Positions 12,691-24,747 of a stretch of DNA of 64,000 bases are shown here, piece by piece (position 1 is the stretch's first letter; each line of letters opens with the position of its first letter). Under the pieces are notes generated by a model. That model did no database searches and was not told the origin of the DNA. It saw nothing but the letters and a program-made list of their open reading frames with translations. The DNA lies in assembly GCA_013350335.1 (NCBI GenBank), contig CM023540.1, positions 18,047,828 through 18,111,827 of the forward strand. Reading direction: 5' to 3'. Made by a program: the position numbers and the translations under genes. Source of the DNA: Chimonanthus salicifolius. Lineage: Eukaryota > Streptophyta > Magnoliopsida > Laurales > Calycanthaceae.

Positions 12691-13799
12691 GAGCAATTTT
12701 TTCTTTTTTTGAAAAACATAAAAAAATAATAGAAAATTATGAAAAAAAAAATTGAAAACTCCAGTGTCAGCATATTTTAGTTAAAAGACAATTCTTTTCA
12801 TAGAGTATTAGATTTTTTAGAGACAAAGTTTTGATACTAACAAAGTATGTCCTAAATTATAAAAAAAAAAAAAATCAAATATTATGGAAAATAGACAACT
12901 AATATGAAGTTCTTTAGTGTCTTATAATGACATGTATCTTCTATTTTACAATTCAAGAATTGTTTTCGTAAAAGAAATCATAATTTCATGAAAATGTTGA
13001 AAATTTAAAAAAATCACATAAATGTCTTACAAACTATATTAGTTACATTAAGGGTTTTTCATTTAATTTCTTAAACATTTATATATCATTTCATTAATTT
13101 TTCCACAATAAACTCCAAAATGGAGATCATCTTAAAAGAACTCGAATTTATGATTTTTTTAGACTAAAACTAGAAAAATCACTCAAACACCCAACAAACT
13201 ATATCAAACACATTGGGGCATTTACATTTAATTTCATAAACACTCAATATCACTGCACTAAGTTATTTTCAAAAGAAAAAAAAACCCCAAATCCGGATTA
13301 CCTTAGAGCAAAAGTTCAAAAAAAATGAAAAAAATGACTCTAAATGGCAAACTTAAAGGAAAATGAGGTTGAAATAGATAACTACCTTTCACAAATGAAG
13401 GATCTTAAAATGAAACCAAATATTTGATTCAAATAAAAAAAATGGTCAAAATGGCAATTTTTCAAAAAAATAATGATTTGTGAAAAGACCATTCGATACA
13501 ATTAAGCAGCCTGATTCAATATGCCCGTTAAACGGTGTCTAACCAATACGTATCGACCCATATATTATATTTACTATTTTTTAAACCCTTATTACTAATC
13601 AATAAATGGGAAAAACTTTAGCTCACTCTAATGTTTACTTATATAGTATTAACCAAATCATGCAACTCTCGTGTGAGTCTAATTTTTTTTAATCAGACTC
13701 AAGTCCTAAAAAATAAATAAGGACTCAAATCAGTTTTGGAGGCCGTTCATCAATATAGTTATAAAAATAATTATAACTGCTGGTCTAAAAGCTAAAAAT
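12691..13799. other. AT-rich intergenic DNA
   Basis: Poly-A/T runs and no sustained coding frame. Nothing identifiable. Confidence 0.5.
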
Positions 13800-15621
13800 G
13801 CCTCCCACGAGTCAGACTGAGTTGTCAATTATGTGACTGTGTTCGACTGAGTCATGAGTTGTCAATTTGTGTGACTTGTCGTGATTTTGTTCGCGTGTCA
13901 AGACCGTGTATCTGGAAGACCTGCATAATCATATCAAGTTTGAAGCTCCAGAAACGCGTCACTTGCAAGGCATCGCACCAAAACAGGAAAAAATTCATGC
14001 ATGCCAACCGATACAGGTATTTGGGCTTAGGAATGACTTAGAACACCTAGATTTACCATTGGACAAACTTAGAATCCATAACATAAATTTTGGTAGAACT
14101 AAATTAGATTTCTTAGGTTAGTTATGTTTTGCCCTATTTTGGAGAAGTTTTTGCTCATATCAAAAGTGATCAACTATTATTAATCTTTATGATTTGATAG
14201 ATCAGTCAAATAAATTTTTAAAAAGTCCAAGAACACCCAATTTAGAAATGTATAGCTCAAGTTATGAGCATTTCAATGAAAGGGTGCAAAACATATCAAA
14301 ACAATTTTGTCTTATACCCTTCCTTTGAGAGATTATTTGAGGTATCAAATGGACTTAAAATTGGACTAAATTTGGTGAGTAGATAGATCTCTCAATGATC
14401 TTTCCAACGAGCCCAAGAACTCCAAAACCGAGTTTGGAAACTCAAGTTATGGTCGTTTTAGTGGAGATATGCAAAACTGCCAAGTTTTCAGTCGGCTGAA
14501 CCTTACAATTCAATCAACTAAAAACTCTGCTGAATGGATTTTTCAGCCTTCGATGAGATTCAGTCGGCTGAATCTTGGAATTCAGTCAACTGAATGTGCC
14601 CAGATGTTTCAACAGTCATTTATGGACATTTCAGTTGACTGAATCTTCAAGTTCAGTCGACTGAAATTGCAATGGGAAGTTTTTAACGGCTTTATTCTTG
14701 TGATTTCAACTTCCAACGACCATATCTTCAAGATAGCTTTAAATGTATGACCTTAGGGTATTCCAAAGGTTGATTTTTGATGAGCAAAACCCTCTCTAAC
14801 ATTCTCCAAGACTCTCAATCATTATAAGAGCACTAAAAATCCATAGTTAGATTACCAAAGTTCTTGAACTCAATCTTTCACACACTTAAAGCTCTTATAT
14901 GCAAATCTTGAGCATATTAGACTCACTCTTGAGTGTGTATTTGAGAGAACATTTAGGGATAGATTGTTCTCATAGGAAAATCATTTATCTTCCATAATCC
15001 TCTTCTCATAATCTTTGGTTTGGTATTCAACGGAGCATTCACTCATCACCAAGGAGCATAGCAAGGAGAAGGACATTCAAGAGCACGCTGAAGTTATTTC
15101 AAGCAACTAGAGGTTATTGTTCTTGGTATTTCTCAAAAACTATTCTTTCTATTATTTATTGAGAAAATTATAAAGGGTTGGTGCAACCCTTGTGAAATCT
15201 CAAGAGAGGTGTTCTCTTGTGTGTCATAGGTCAGATCTTCACCTATGAAGAAGATCAAGTGTTGTAAAGATTCGATCTCCACCCTTGAAGGAGATCAAGA
15301 GTTGTAATAGGTTTCTTCTCCACCCGTGAAAGAGAAGGTTAGTGGAATCCTCAAGTGGTGTACTTGAGGCGTGGATGTAGGCAAGGTTGTCGAACCACAT
15401 AAAAATCTTCGTGTCAAGATATTTCATCTCTTCTCATCTCCTCTCATTATTGTGCTTGTGTTTATCTTGTATCTTAATTGCACAATTTGGAGATAAATTG
15501 GATTAATTTATTAAGAAAAATAAATTAATTGACTTACAATTTAAAGAAATTTAAAATTCCTCTATAGTCCTATTCACTCCCCTTTAGGACTATTCTAGAC
15601 ATCGGGCTAGATCGTTTAACA
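13800..15621 (+). repeat. Probable solo LTR of an LTR retrotransposon
   Basis: The stretch ends in a typical plant LTR end: a CCTATTCACTCCCCTTTAGG-type block, then GGACTATTCTAGACATCGG, closing with TTTAACA at 15621. Its centre (14480-14670) has at least six variants of TTCAGTCGRCTGAA, a palindromic motif often seen inside LTRs. No primer-binding site or coding sequence follows, so a solo LTR is the best reading. The left boundary is uncertain; I found no target duplication. Confidence 0.4.
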
Positions 15622-17204
15622 ATTACTACTATGCAACGTTAAGCTGAAATTGTTAATTGTTCTTTGTATAGAAGTTTCAAAAACATTTAGCATATGAATC
15701 ACATTTTTATCATCACATCTATCACATAAATTAGTTTCTAAAGTTATTATTAACTCCTTACAAACCCTCCATATAAAAGTAAAATTAAATAAAATCTAGC
15801 ATGAAAGCAAACGTATAGGTTGAAGTCTGTCCTTCAATAGCAAAATTAATTGCTGATTAAAACATAATTAAGATCGAGAAATGGGGAGTGATAAACAAAT
15901 TTATAGAGGATTAAAGTTAAATTCAAAATAAATCATTAAAATTCAGTGATAAGATTAAGTTTTAAATCAATAATAATATATTCTTTAATAAATGTAATGA
16001 AAAAGATAGAGAGTATCACACAGATCGCCTGCTTTAATTTGGGCTCGAGTTTAAATTAGACTTTTGAGCATGGTCCAGCCCTTAAAATGACTCTACCCAA
16101 ATTTAAACCAAGCCCTATTTTTAGCCTAAAGTTGGGCCCAAGCCTGGCTCTTAGTAGACCCAAGTTCCACATTTTTTAGTTGGGCCAAGTCTGCACAAGT
16201 TTGGCCCCATCAAAGTTGCATTCCTTTGCAACTGCTCTACTATTTTTCCCAATTATAAAGAAACATTGTAAGGGTGGGTCTATGATTAAAACTAAACTTC
16301 ATTCCATCCATTCTTTCTTTTTTTTCCATCTCAAATCATATTAGCTAAAAAAAGTATTATTTTTATTTGAAACACTAGTCATTATAATTAGAAAAGCTTG
16401 AAGTGATAAAAAAAAAAAATTGACACAAGTCAAAATGAGCTGATTTAGCACTAAAATACTTTTAAACAAAATTAGAAATACAGATCATTTCAGCACATAT
16501 GGATGTTTTACCTGAATTCTATATATAAATACATGTTCATTTGCAAACTAGTTTACATTATCTTTGATGCAAATTTTAATTTGTGGGCCTCGTAATGGAT
16601 TGAATAGAGTCAATTTCCCCTCGCACCCACATAACACTCCCTCTCCCAAATCTCCTTCCTCTCTAAATTGTACACATATTTAATTTGATACAAATTTGAC
16701 TATTAAAGCTCACAAATCTAACTAAAAAAATTTTCAGTATTGTGAAATTTTGAATTATCTTAAAAAATAGAGTTTCTCTTATTCAACTAAAATAAAATTT
16801 CATAGACACCGAATAAAAGCCAATACTTCTCAAATTTATCCATTCATGCAGGCTCAAGTAAGACCATTGAGTCATTTACATCAAACTCTCGCACAAAATA
16901 ATTTAAACTATATTCTTATTGATACATTATATAATTTTTCACAGTCCAAGATTTGAAACCGAGCCCGTACATGCGTGACTTACTTATGTTCAGAATCTTC
17001 CAAGAAGATCCAAGACGCACAGTAACTAAGTCCTCCAGTGATGGCAACTTAAGAATGAGCCATTCGAGAGCTCCAAGATATCCAGGGCAATACAGAGAAA
17101 TGGGAAACGATGGTACAACGGGTAAAATGGGAATTTCAAAGAATTTGGTGCAATTTGAGAGAAAGTTGCCGTGCAAAAATCAATTATCATTTTTTTTTTC
17201 TTAA
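15622..17204. other. Intergenic DNA with a GGGCC/AGCCC-rich repeat fragment
   Basis: About 16025-16210 is rich in GGGCC, AGCCC and GGCCC units like the subterminal parts of hAT-type elements, but ends cannot be defined. The minus-strand open frame at 16916-17176 is unrecognised and probably a gene fragment or chance. The rest is AT-rich. Confidence 0.4.
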
Positions 17205-17651
17205 TTATAGAGTATCCTTGTTCTATTTGTGAGATTAAATTTCACCATTATACGAAGCCACCTAGAAGTCATGTATATCAAGATAATATTGAGAGGAGTT
17301 ATAACATGAGACGTCTAATCTAATCTTACAAATTATCTAAAGTTGTGTTGGAAAGGGGACATCATCATCTCTGAAGAAGTAAATTTAACATATGTAGAAT
17401 GTGAGAGAATGGCTTGAAATAGAATTTTAATTATAGACTTGTGATATATTTCTAAGATTCTTTAATTGTATGAAATGAAAAGCATTTTCTAAAACTATTA
17501 AGATCCAATACTAGGCTGCTTGGAGTATTATATGAGGTTATAAAAATGAAGGTTGAACATAAAATCAACAAGTTCTAACCTAGATCTAGTTTATAAATTA
17601 AAAGGGTCTCGAGGTGTATACTAGCGTTAGCTTTAGATATTCATCAATAAC

Positions 17652-18138
17652 TGTAATACCCCGTCCAAAAAAGTCACACATTGCTAGTTGCATTGAAAAA
17701 GTCCCTGGTATATAAGTAGTAGTCTTCCTCCTTCTAACACAAGGCTTTTTGGGAGCAACAATAGATTGGCTCACCAAAGCAAAGCTGTGCGAGTCCATGT
17801 GTAGGCCCAAAACGGACAATATTGTGTTAGTGGGACGGGTTGTTACAAATGGTATCAGAGCATGGTTCAACTCTCTGTCTGAGGGTGTAAGCTTGGTTAT
17901 TGTGTTTGCAGAGTCAGGGATGGCTCTGGCTTTAAGGGAGGGTAGAATACCCTACCCCAAAAACTCTCACATTTCTAGTTGCATTGAAAAAGTCCCTACT
18001 ATATAAGTAGTAGCCTTCCTCTTTCTAATACAAGGTCTTTTGGGAGTAAAAGTGAGTTAGCTCGTCAAAGCAAAGCCGTACGGATCCGTGTGTAGGCCCA
18101 AAGTAGACAATATTGTGCTAGCGGGACGGATTGTTAGA
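17652..18138 (+). mobile_element. Complete TRIM (miniature LTR retrotransposon)
   Basis: The 5' LTR (17652-17847, 196 bp, TGTAATACCCC...GTTACA) is followed by a primer-binding site TGGTATCAGAGC (17850-17861, initiator tRNA-Met type), a 70-bp interior, a purine tract AAGGGAGGG (17934-17942) and the 3' LTR (17943-18138). Flanking ATAAC at 17647-17651 and 18139-18143 is the 5-bp target duplication. There is no coding capacity; the element would depend on proteins of larger LTR elements. The LTRs have diverged noticeably, so this is an old insertion. The matching site in arm A2 lacks it. Confidence 0.92.
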
Positions 18139-18230
18139 ATAACGACTAAAATATTATCTAATTTTTGAGATTCAATTCATGTAACTAAATTTGACGTCTT
18201 ACATGTGAAACTCATGAAACAAGGGCTGCG

Positions 18231-18438
18231 TTTGGATAAGAGGTAAATTTTATACGGGCTACCTTTGATCAGGGGTTACCCAGGTAATATAAAAAACCTT
18301 TAGAAGGAAAGGGTTTTGAAAAGTGAGAGGAGAGAGATTAAAACTTGATTTTTTACCCTTAATCTTTAATTACTAAGCAAGGATAATGAAGGGTAACCCC
18401 CATTACCCTTACACCCCCTCATCCAAATACAACAAGTA
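18231..18438. mobile_element. MITE-like element
   Basis: About 210 bp with imperfect terminal inverted repeats: GCTGCGTTTGGATAAGAGG at the left against CCCCTCATCCAAATACAAC at the right (GTTGTATTTGGATGAGGGG reversed). Inside are further inverted GGGTTACC/GGGTAACC units. No coding sequence. Class (hAT or Harbinger) is unresolved because no clear target duplication is seen. Confidence 0.55.
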
Positions 18439-20000
18439 TTCTCTCTCTCACTCACTCGATAAAGTGCCTTTTTTTTTCTATAAAAAAAATAGATCATGAC
18501 TTTTTAACTCAGTTATCCATGTGCACTGTTAGATTCTTCACTTGTAAAATTCGGTAATAAGATATCTCTATACGATTTGGTTAGTGTCATGGCTTACGAA
18601 GGCTAACAAAGACAGGTTATTGATTAAACAAAAAGTATGAATGATTGACGCCCTTGATTAAACAAAAGTAGTACAAAACACTCACAAAATCCTAGTTCAC
18701 GAGTTTGAGATATTATTTTGAACCCGTACATCCCCAACCACCAACTATCCATGTGCAACTTTTCTTTTTCTTAATTAATTTGTGGACGGATGATTAATCT
18801 TTGACGAATAACTCGTTACGTCATTTTTTTTCAATGATCAAGGTGTCTAAATTTCTTAGAGCGTTAGATTAATCGTTTGAGCATGAGTAAATCTCTCTAT
18901 CCACACACACATCTCATAACTCTAAGAGAAGAGGCCCTTTAAGTGAAATGAGAATCGAATTCAAGTGGAATGAGAAAAAGTTAATCATTACAAAAAAAAT
19001 TCTTATTTTATCTTTATTTTATCTTTAAGATGAAAGGTAAAATAGAAAAAAAAAAATATCAAAATTGTATCACTTGATTCTCTGTTTAAGAAAAAGTACC
19101 GGTGCTCAGTTTTCTTATTTTTAATCAATAATCACCATATACGTAGTAACATAATCATCTTTTTTTTGTAGGGTGTTGAGTGGGCCTAGATTGTTCCAAG
19201 ACCAAGCCTGATCAGCAAGTGAAAAGCCCAGTCTAAATTGAGCCCGAGTCTAAATTGAGCCCGATCAAAATTCCCAGGTATTCTCTCTCTCTCTCACTCA
19301 CTCACTCAATGAAGTGCTTTTTCTTTTTTCTATAAAAAAAAAAAAGAATAGAAAAAAAAAATTCATGACTTTTTAACTCAGTTATCCATGTGCAGTATTA
19401 GATTCTTCACTTGTAAAATTCGGTAATAAGATATCTCTATACGATTTGGTTTGTGTCATAGCTTACGAAGGCTGACAAAGACAGATTAGAAAGCAGCTCC
19501 TTAATTCTTAATTCTTAATTCTTAATTCGTAATTCTAATTCCTAACTATGAATGATTGACGCCTTTGATTAAACAAAAGTAGTACAAAACACTCACGAAA
19601 TCCAAGTTCACGAGTTTGAGATATTATTTGGAACCCTTACATCCCCAACTACCAACAATCCATGTGTACAACCCTTTTTTTTTCTTAATTAATTAGTGGA
19701 CCGATGACTAATCTTAGACGAAGAACTCATCACATCATTTCTCAATTAAAGTATCTAGATTTTTAAGAGCATTAGATTAATCTTTAGAATATATGTAAGT
19801 CTGTCAACCTATACACAATCTTCGATGCTCAGTTCTCTTCTTTTTAATCAATAATCATCATATAGTATCATCATCATCTTTTTTTTTTGTAGGGTGTTGA
19901 CTGGGCCCAGGGGGACTCGGGCCTGGCTAGATTGTTCCAACTTCCAAGACCAAGTCTGATCAGCAAGTTAAAAGCCCGAGTCTAACTTGAGCCCGATCAA
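18425..20000. repeat. Direct tandem duplication, two units of about 0.7-0.85 kb
   Basis: Unit 1 (about 18425-19270) and unit 2 (about 19275-20000) share the same order of blocks: a CTCTCACTCACTC tract, CATGACTTTTTAACTCAGTT, TCGGTAATAAGATATCTC, GAATGATTGACGCC, CACGAGTTTGAGATATTAT and GTAGGGTGTTGA with AAGACCAAG. Unit 2 also has extra TTAATTC repeats at about 19500-19535. The corresponding part of arm A2 appears single, so this duplication arose after the segmental duplication or was lost there. Confidence 0.75.
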
Positions 20001-21205
20001 AATTCCAAGCTTGTTCAAAAGATAATATTTTTGTATGAAATATTTGATAAAAATACTAATTAAATTGTGTTTCTGAGTTTTAATTATTATCTTATTACTA
20101 AAATATAAAATAATAATTAATTAAAACATATAGATTGAATTAGATCTATTAATTTTTTTTTAATCCAATTATTCAATCGAATTTGTTTTATAAATGATTT
20201 GACCTAATTCAAACCATTTAATGGATGACTCAACTTAAACCAAACCTATTTATGTAGGTAGACTCAATCTGAATTCATTTATAAATAAGTGGCTCAACTA
20301 ATTTGAGTATCGCCATACTTCTATACAATATATTTGATCATATGAGTTCTACACCTATTTAATAAATAGTTTTGGTATGCATCTCATTAGAAAAATGTGA
20401 CGTTGAATACATGAATAAATCCAATTTGATCCGAACTTAAAATAGACTAAAACCCACTTAATCTGCTTAACAAAACTCACAATAGATTTGAATTGAATAA
20501 CCTCTTATCCAAACTGAACCTGTTACCACTCTAAATGAAACATTGAAGATCAAATTATCTCAAATTCTCAACAAAACTGTTTACCAAAACTTGGGAATAA
20601 GTGTGAAGTAGATTTAAAAGAATTTAAAAAAAAAAATTGTAGACATTTAAGAAGAAAAATGAGTATTGGGAATTTGTCTTGATGAGATATAGTAGTTATA
20701 CATATAAATGATGAGCAAGGGACAAATACTATGATGCATAGATTAACAAAATTAAAGAGGATTAGTCGAGTGAGACGGCTTAAAGAAGAAAAAAAGATAA
20801 TTTAATAATATTATACAAACTGAAAGTAGCTCAAGATTTAAGAATTACACATTTATAAGTATAAACTATAAAGTATAATAAAAAGGAGAAAACCTTTGAA
20901 AATTGAATTAATGACCATAAAAGATGATGGGATTTTTAATAAAATATAATAAAGAGATAAAATTCAATAAATTATTTTTAAAAAATAGACGGTGACACTT
21001 TTATTTTCAATTGCGACGGTTGACCAAAATAGAGGTGAAATTGAAATTGAAGGCTTTTGTTAATATTTTTAAACCATGGTTTGGATATGAACAATTACGT
21101 TGTTGGACTTGGACTTATCTCTTGAATGGATCTTGTCAATTTCATTCACTTAAATTATTGTAAAGGGTACTCTTTTCTTTCTTTATTCTCAAACAAATTT
21201 CTTCT

Positions 21206-22849
21206 GCCAATGAAAATGAAATGGAGCCATCTTTGATTTGATTTTAACAACGTACCCCTGCTCAGTCCATTTGGAAAATGAAGCTCACATCATATATTTA
21301 AATTAATTTATATTTTTTACAGCACCATAGTTCTCGTAACTAAAGCCACAAATACCGTTCTCGAGATACTAACGTCTATTAATAATATCGAGATATTTTC
21401 AAAATTTCGAGTTTTTATCAGAATAATAATAGGAAAATCTAGTGAAAAAATATAATATTTAAAAATAAAATAATTAAATAAAAACCTAATAGTAAATTTA
21501 ACAGGAATTTACCAAGAATATATCGAGATATTTTTGCAATATTACAATTTATCACTTTTTTAACACGAATTTGTCAAAAATTTATTGTCGTGCTGATAAA
21601 TACGTGTTATTAATGCAGTAATGGTAATTTGGCAATAAAAAAGTGGTAATTTTGAAAATACCGTCGATATTTATGACATTATATCACCTGCCTTTTTAAC
21701 CTAAACATCTTTGAAACTAGTTTCAGAAACAAATTGGGTCTCTGCATTATCTATAGTGTAAAATTTCAATTGCATATGAAATTATTGATCATTTAAATAA
21801 GTGGAATTGAAATGTCACATGGTTAGATGTATAAACTATAAAATGCTGCTCATTTTTCTATTTGAGAAATTCTGAAATTGCCTTTCATTTTGCATAGTTG
21901 GACGGGCTCTGTAATCATATAATCTTATTTTTAAAATACTAGAAACTAAGCAACGTATATTGAATATAGATAAAATAATTTGTTTTGAATAACTTATAAA
22001 ATGTTTAGAGCTTCGTACGTAGTATTGACTCTTGACCGTTGTTTACCCATTCTATTGACTATCGATGGTCCTTCCTAATGAGGTCCTTTTATGTAAGTTA
22101 CACTTGGCTTATTAGACATTGAAAATCAAGTTCTTTTTTAAATATCATCATTAGAGTTATTAAAAAAATTAAACTAAATTATGTCATAATTCAATTTTTT
22201 TAAAAGGTTCTGTTAATATCGTGATATTATTGGATTACTATTGAATATTGGTGATAGTAACAGAAAAGTGTTAAAATCCCAGTATTAACGGGAAATAGTA
22301 TTTTTCCAATATTAACGCAATAAAAATAAAAATACAGTTGGTATTTGTTATATTAATTTGTTTATAATCTTAACGCCACCGTCTCTTAAGTATGGAGTCA
22401 TTCAATTATAGATTTTAAAAATGAAGCGTTAGCGATCTCAATTTTGTGAGGAAATGAAAATGAGAGTGAGATTATTGACCAATTATTAACTAAAATATTA
22501 TTTATTTAGGTAATGATATGACTAGGATGGGCCCAATCCCTCTAACACACCAAACTCAATCATCAAATCATCTTTTCTATTTTTAGCTATTTTTTACACA
22601 AAATATTTTTATTTTTTAGTTGTTATGATTTGATAAGATGGAGTCAAATCCTCCAAACTCATCATACCGATTCATAAAATTATTCTTTTATTTTTAAGCC
22701 TCTTTCTGAATGAGCTATCTCGTAAGAGAAAATTTTAAAATACACCTATGTAATTTTATAACTTAGATTAAATGTAAAATTGTTTAAAATAAATTTTACT
22801 TTTCAAAAAATATTTAGAGTGCCGATTGTGATCATGATCATCGAAAACA
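21206..22849. other. AT-rich flank between A1 and the DnaJ gene
   Basis: No genes. Parts match other places in inverted order: about 22.0-22.15 kb with 31.88-32.03 kb, 22.14-22.33 kb with 30.48-30.67 kb, and 22.2-22.5 kb with 46.38-46.65 kb. 21.22-21.29 kb matches 32.40-32.45 kb. The shared blocks include AATATCGTGATATTA-like palindromic units. Confidence 0.5.
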
Positions 22850-22962
22850 TTTCATCTATACAGAGGTGGGATGCATAAGTAAGATCATTTTCTTTGATCT
22901 ACTGCTTATTTAACGCCTAAATAAAAAATGATAAACTCGAACGAATGAATTTACGATTATTT

Positions 22963-23508
22963 TTATTTATTAACAGCGGCGGTTGCTCTCATCCGTTGTC
23001 CCCAAGATGATGACGTGGCACGACGGTACGATCTTCTCATCAAGCCGTCCAACTGCGATTCCCAATCCCCAAAGCTCGCTTCCCTAATCCCGCTTTTCCT
23101 CAACAACACTCGGTTAATCCCCTTCTTAAGATGGTAATCGTAGTCCTCTCTAAGCACCGGGTCAGACAGAACTCGGTACGCCTCCCGCGCCTTTATGAAC
23201 TGCTGCGTGCAGTACTCCTTGTTGTCCGATTGACACGTGTCCGGATGCAGCTCCCTCGCCATCTTCCGGAAAGCTGACTTGATCTCGTTCAGATTGGCCG
23301 TCTCCGTCACCGACAGAAGGTCGTACATGGTGGTGGCCGAAGCCGTGGATGAAAAAGTAGCGGCGGAGGCGGAAATCCTGAGACGGGTTGGGGATCGAGT
23401 GGTATTGGAGAAGATTGGACTGGGGGAGGAGCGGGAGAAGGAGATGGAGAGCGGTGTTGGGGAGAGGAGGAGGAGGTGGTGGTGTTGGGCTTGTAATTGC
23501 ACTTGCAT
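22963..23508 (-). CDS. DnaJ20-like type III J-protein, chloroplast-targeted (copy 1)
   Basis: A 181-residue intronless J-protein, a co-chaperone that stimulates Hsp70 ATPase. Residues 1-60 are rich in Ser, Thr, Pro, Ala and Arg with almost no acids, as in a chloroplast transit peptide. The J domain follows (MYDLLSVTETANLNEIKSAF, then ARELHPDTC with the essential HPD, then EAYRVLSDPVLREDYDY). The C-terminus has WESQLDGLMRRS and SWGQRMR, the order found in plastid DnaJ20/DJC26 proteins. The ATG at 23508 is chosen because it begins the part shared with copy 2 and lies 75 bp downstream of a TATA box; the longer frame to 23712 has no ATG and overlaps the promoter. The paralogue is at 50056. Partner and role are inferred from the family. 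Confidence 0.9.
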   Translation of the reverse strand: MQVQLQAQHHHLLLLSPTPLSISFSRSSPSPIFSNTTRSPTRLRISASAATFSSTASATTMYDLLSVTETANLNEIKSAFRKMARELHPDTCQSDNKEYCTQQFIKAREAYRVLSDPVLREDYDYHLKKGINRVLLRKSGIREASFGDWESQLDGLMRRSYRRATSSSWGQRMRATAAVNK

Positions 23509-23582
23509 GACTGAAAAAGAGAGAAAAGGCGGTAGTAATGAGTAAAGCAAGCAGGAGATACCACCAACTACGGGTTTTTGCC

Positions 23583-23589
23583 TTTTATA
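23583..23589 (-). promoter_or_regulatory. TATA box of DnaJ copy 1
   Basis: The minus strand reads CTCTATAAAAGGCAAAAAC here, 75 bases before the start codon. The same block precedes copy 2 at the same distance, so it is conserved between the paralogues. It predicts a 5' UTR of about 45 bases. Confidence 0.75.
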
Positions 23590-24044
23590 GAGGGAGGGAA
23601 GGGAAGGGAACAGAGGAGAAGTGAGGAGGTGGCCCCACAAAATGAGGTGCTGATGGTTTTGGTGACTCGGTATTTCAGTCGCTGGATTTCTGCGCAAGAA
23701 ATGGTTTCTCACGCAACCGTTTGGTAACCAGCCTACTGCCTTCCATCTGTTCGTCTCTCGGAAGCTTCCTCAATTAAGTTTCGTACAACTTAAAATTCAT
23801 TTGTACGATTAAATTTTAAATTAAAAGAAGAGATTTTTCACAAAAATAAATAAAAAATTGAGATTTTACGTTACTGTACCTTTACAAATTTTTACTGGAT
23901 CAGAGTGCCTCGTGCACCCAAGTATATCTTTTTGACCAAATTGCTCCTATCAGTATAGAAAATAGCTGTGACTTCTTTACCAGAAGTATGCCATGCATGG
24001 AACTTCTACGATTTATAAATGAACTTTTTTTTTTTTCATCCCAA

Positions 24045-24460
24045 CATTCAATTTTTCTGTTCCTACACAATCGATTTTAAAAAATTGAGTAAAATTATTA
24101 TTTTACCCTTTCATATTCTATTCATCCGAATGAACTCTCAGTTCATTTTCAGTTTGCTCGGATGAATGTATTCATTCGAATGAACAAATCAGTATAATTT
24201 CAATTCGTTCGGATAAGTGTTCTTTCGTTTGAATAAACAATTGATTCATTCAAATAAATCAGTCAAATTTTGTGAAGAATTTACATATATATGTTCATTC
24301 GTTCAAATGAATGAAAATTATAATAAGGTGTTCGTTCGAATGAATAACGAACTTAGAATGAACTGAAAATTCGTTCGAATGAATTTATACGTAAGGGTAG
24401 AATGGTAATTTCACCTAAAAATTTGAAAACGGATGTGTAGAGTCAGATTTTCTGAGTGTC
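24045..24460. repeat. Foldback element 1
   Basis: The outer arms pair as an imperfect inverted repeat (left ATTATTTTACCCTTTC, right AAGGGTAGAATGGTAATTT), and the inside is packed with ATTCGAATGAAC and TTCGTTCGAATGAA palindromes. The outer block, GAAATTACCATTTTACCCTT in consensus, is shared with the palindromes at 26.25, 26.94 and 30.79 kb. No coding sequence. Boundaries are approximate. Confidence 0.65.
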
Positions 24461-24641
24461 TATATAACTCTCCTTTTTCTTTAATATATTATTTTATAGT
24501 TTAAGTAAGACATAGTCATTTTTTTTTCTTTTTTTTATTTTTTAGAAAAAAGAATAATAATTAAAAGGTGTTTTTTGAATTCGATTTGAAAAAAAGGACT
24601 TCAACGAATATTCCATGGGTTAGATTTCATCTTTTGTTGTT

Positions 24642-24682
24642 AAATGGCTGGCTACCGATAACAGATGTGTAGCCAGCCATTT
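24642..24682. repeat. Short perfect hairpin
   Basis: AAATGGCTGGCTAC (24642-24655) and GTAGCCAGCCATTT (24669-24682) form a 14-bp perfect stem with a 13-base loop. Related GGCTGGCTA and TAGCCAGCC units recur at about 25373-25400 and 25450-25463, so the motif probably marks the two ends of an AT-rich repeat spanning 24.6-25.5 kb. Confidence 0.6.
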
Positions 24683-24699
24683 CTCTCTCTCTCTCCTCT

Positions 24700-24708
<9 letters not shown>

Positions 24709-24746
<38 letters not shown>
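24709..24746. repeat. (TA)n microsatellite
   Basis: About 18 uninterrupted TA units. Confidence 0.9.

Positions 24747-24747
<1 letters not shown>

Larger units (their letters stand above)
17205..21205 (-). repeat. Segmental duplication, arm A1 (inverted partner of 44625-48355)
   Basis: Read on the minus strand, this matches 44625-48355 in order: 17.21-17.58 with 47.96-48.36, 18.15-18.21 with 47.93-47.98, 18.76-19.14 with 46.88-47.11, 19.93-20.16 with 46.86-46.70 and 45.91, 20.2-20.6 with 45.9-45.5, 20.65-20.85 with 45.0-45.1 and 45.44-45.47, and 20.9-21.2 with 44.65-44.98. Similarity is clear by eye but interrupted by insertions private to each arm (TRIM and MITE here, SINE and a 0.77-kb piece there). 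It lies next to a DnaJ gene that is also duplicated. Boundaries are approximate. Confidence 0.75.
22850..23825 (-). repeat. Duplicated DnaJ block D1 (inverted partner of 49735-50940)
   Basis: Similarity to the copy 2 locus goes beyond the gene. The 5' flank (AATTGAGGAAGCTT and CGAGAGACG blocks, 23745-23825) and the 3' flank (a block with AAATAAGCAGTAGATCA and TTACTTATGCATCCCA, 22850-22920) are both shared. The genes are therefore products of a DNA-level duplication, not retrocopies, although both lack introns. Confidence 0.85.

Noticed and set aside
16916..17204. Overlapping plus- and minus-strand open frames of about 85 codons
   Set aside because: Codon-like texture but no recognisable domain, no consistent start context and no partner exon. 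Could be a captured gene fragment; not supported enough to annotate.
23509..23712. N-terminal extension of the DnaJ copy 1 frame
   Set aside because: The frame upstream of 23508 has no ATG start and spans the TATA box; similarity with copy 2 supports the start at MQVQL.
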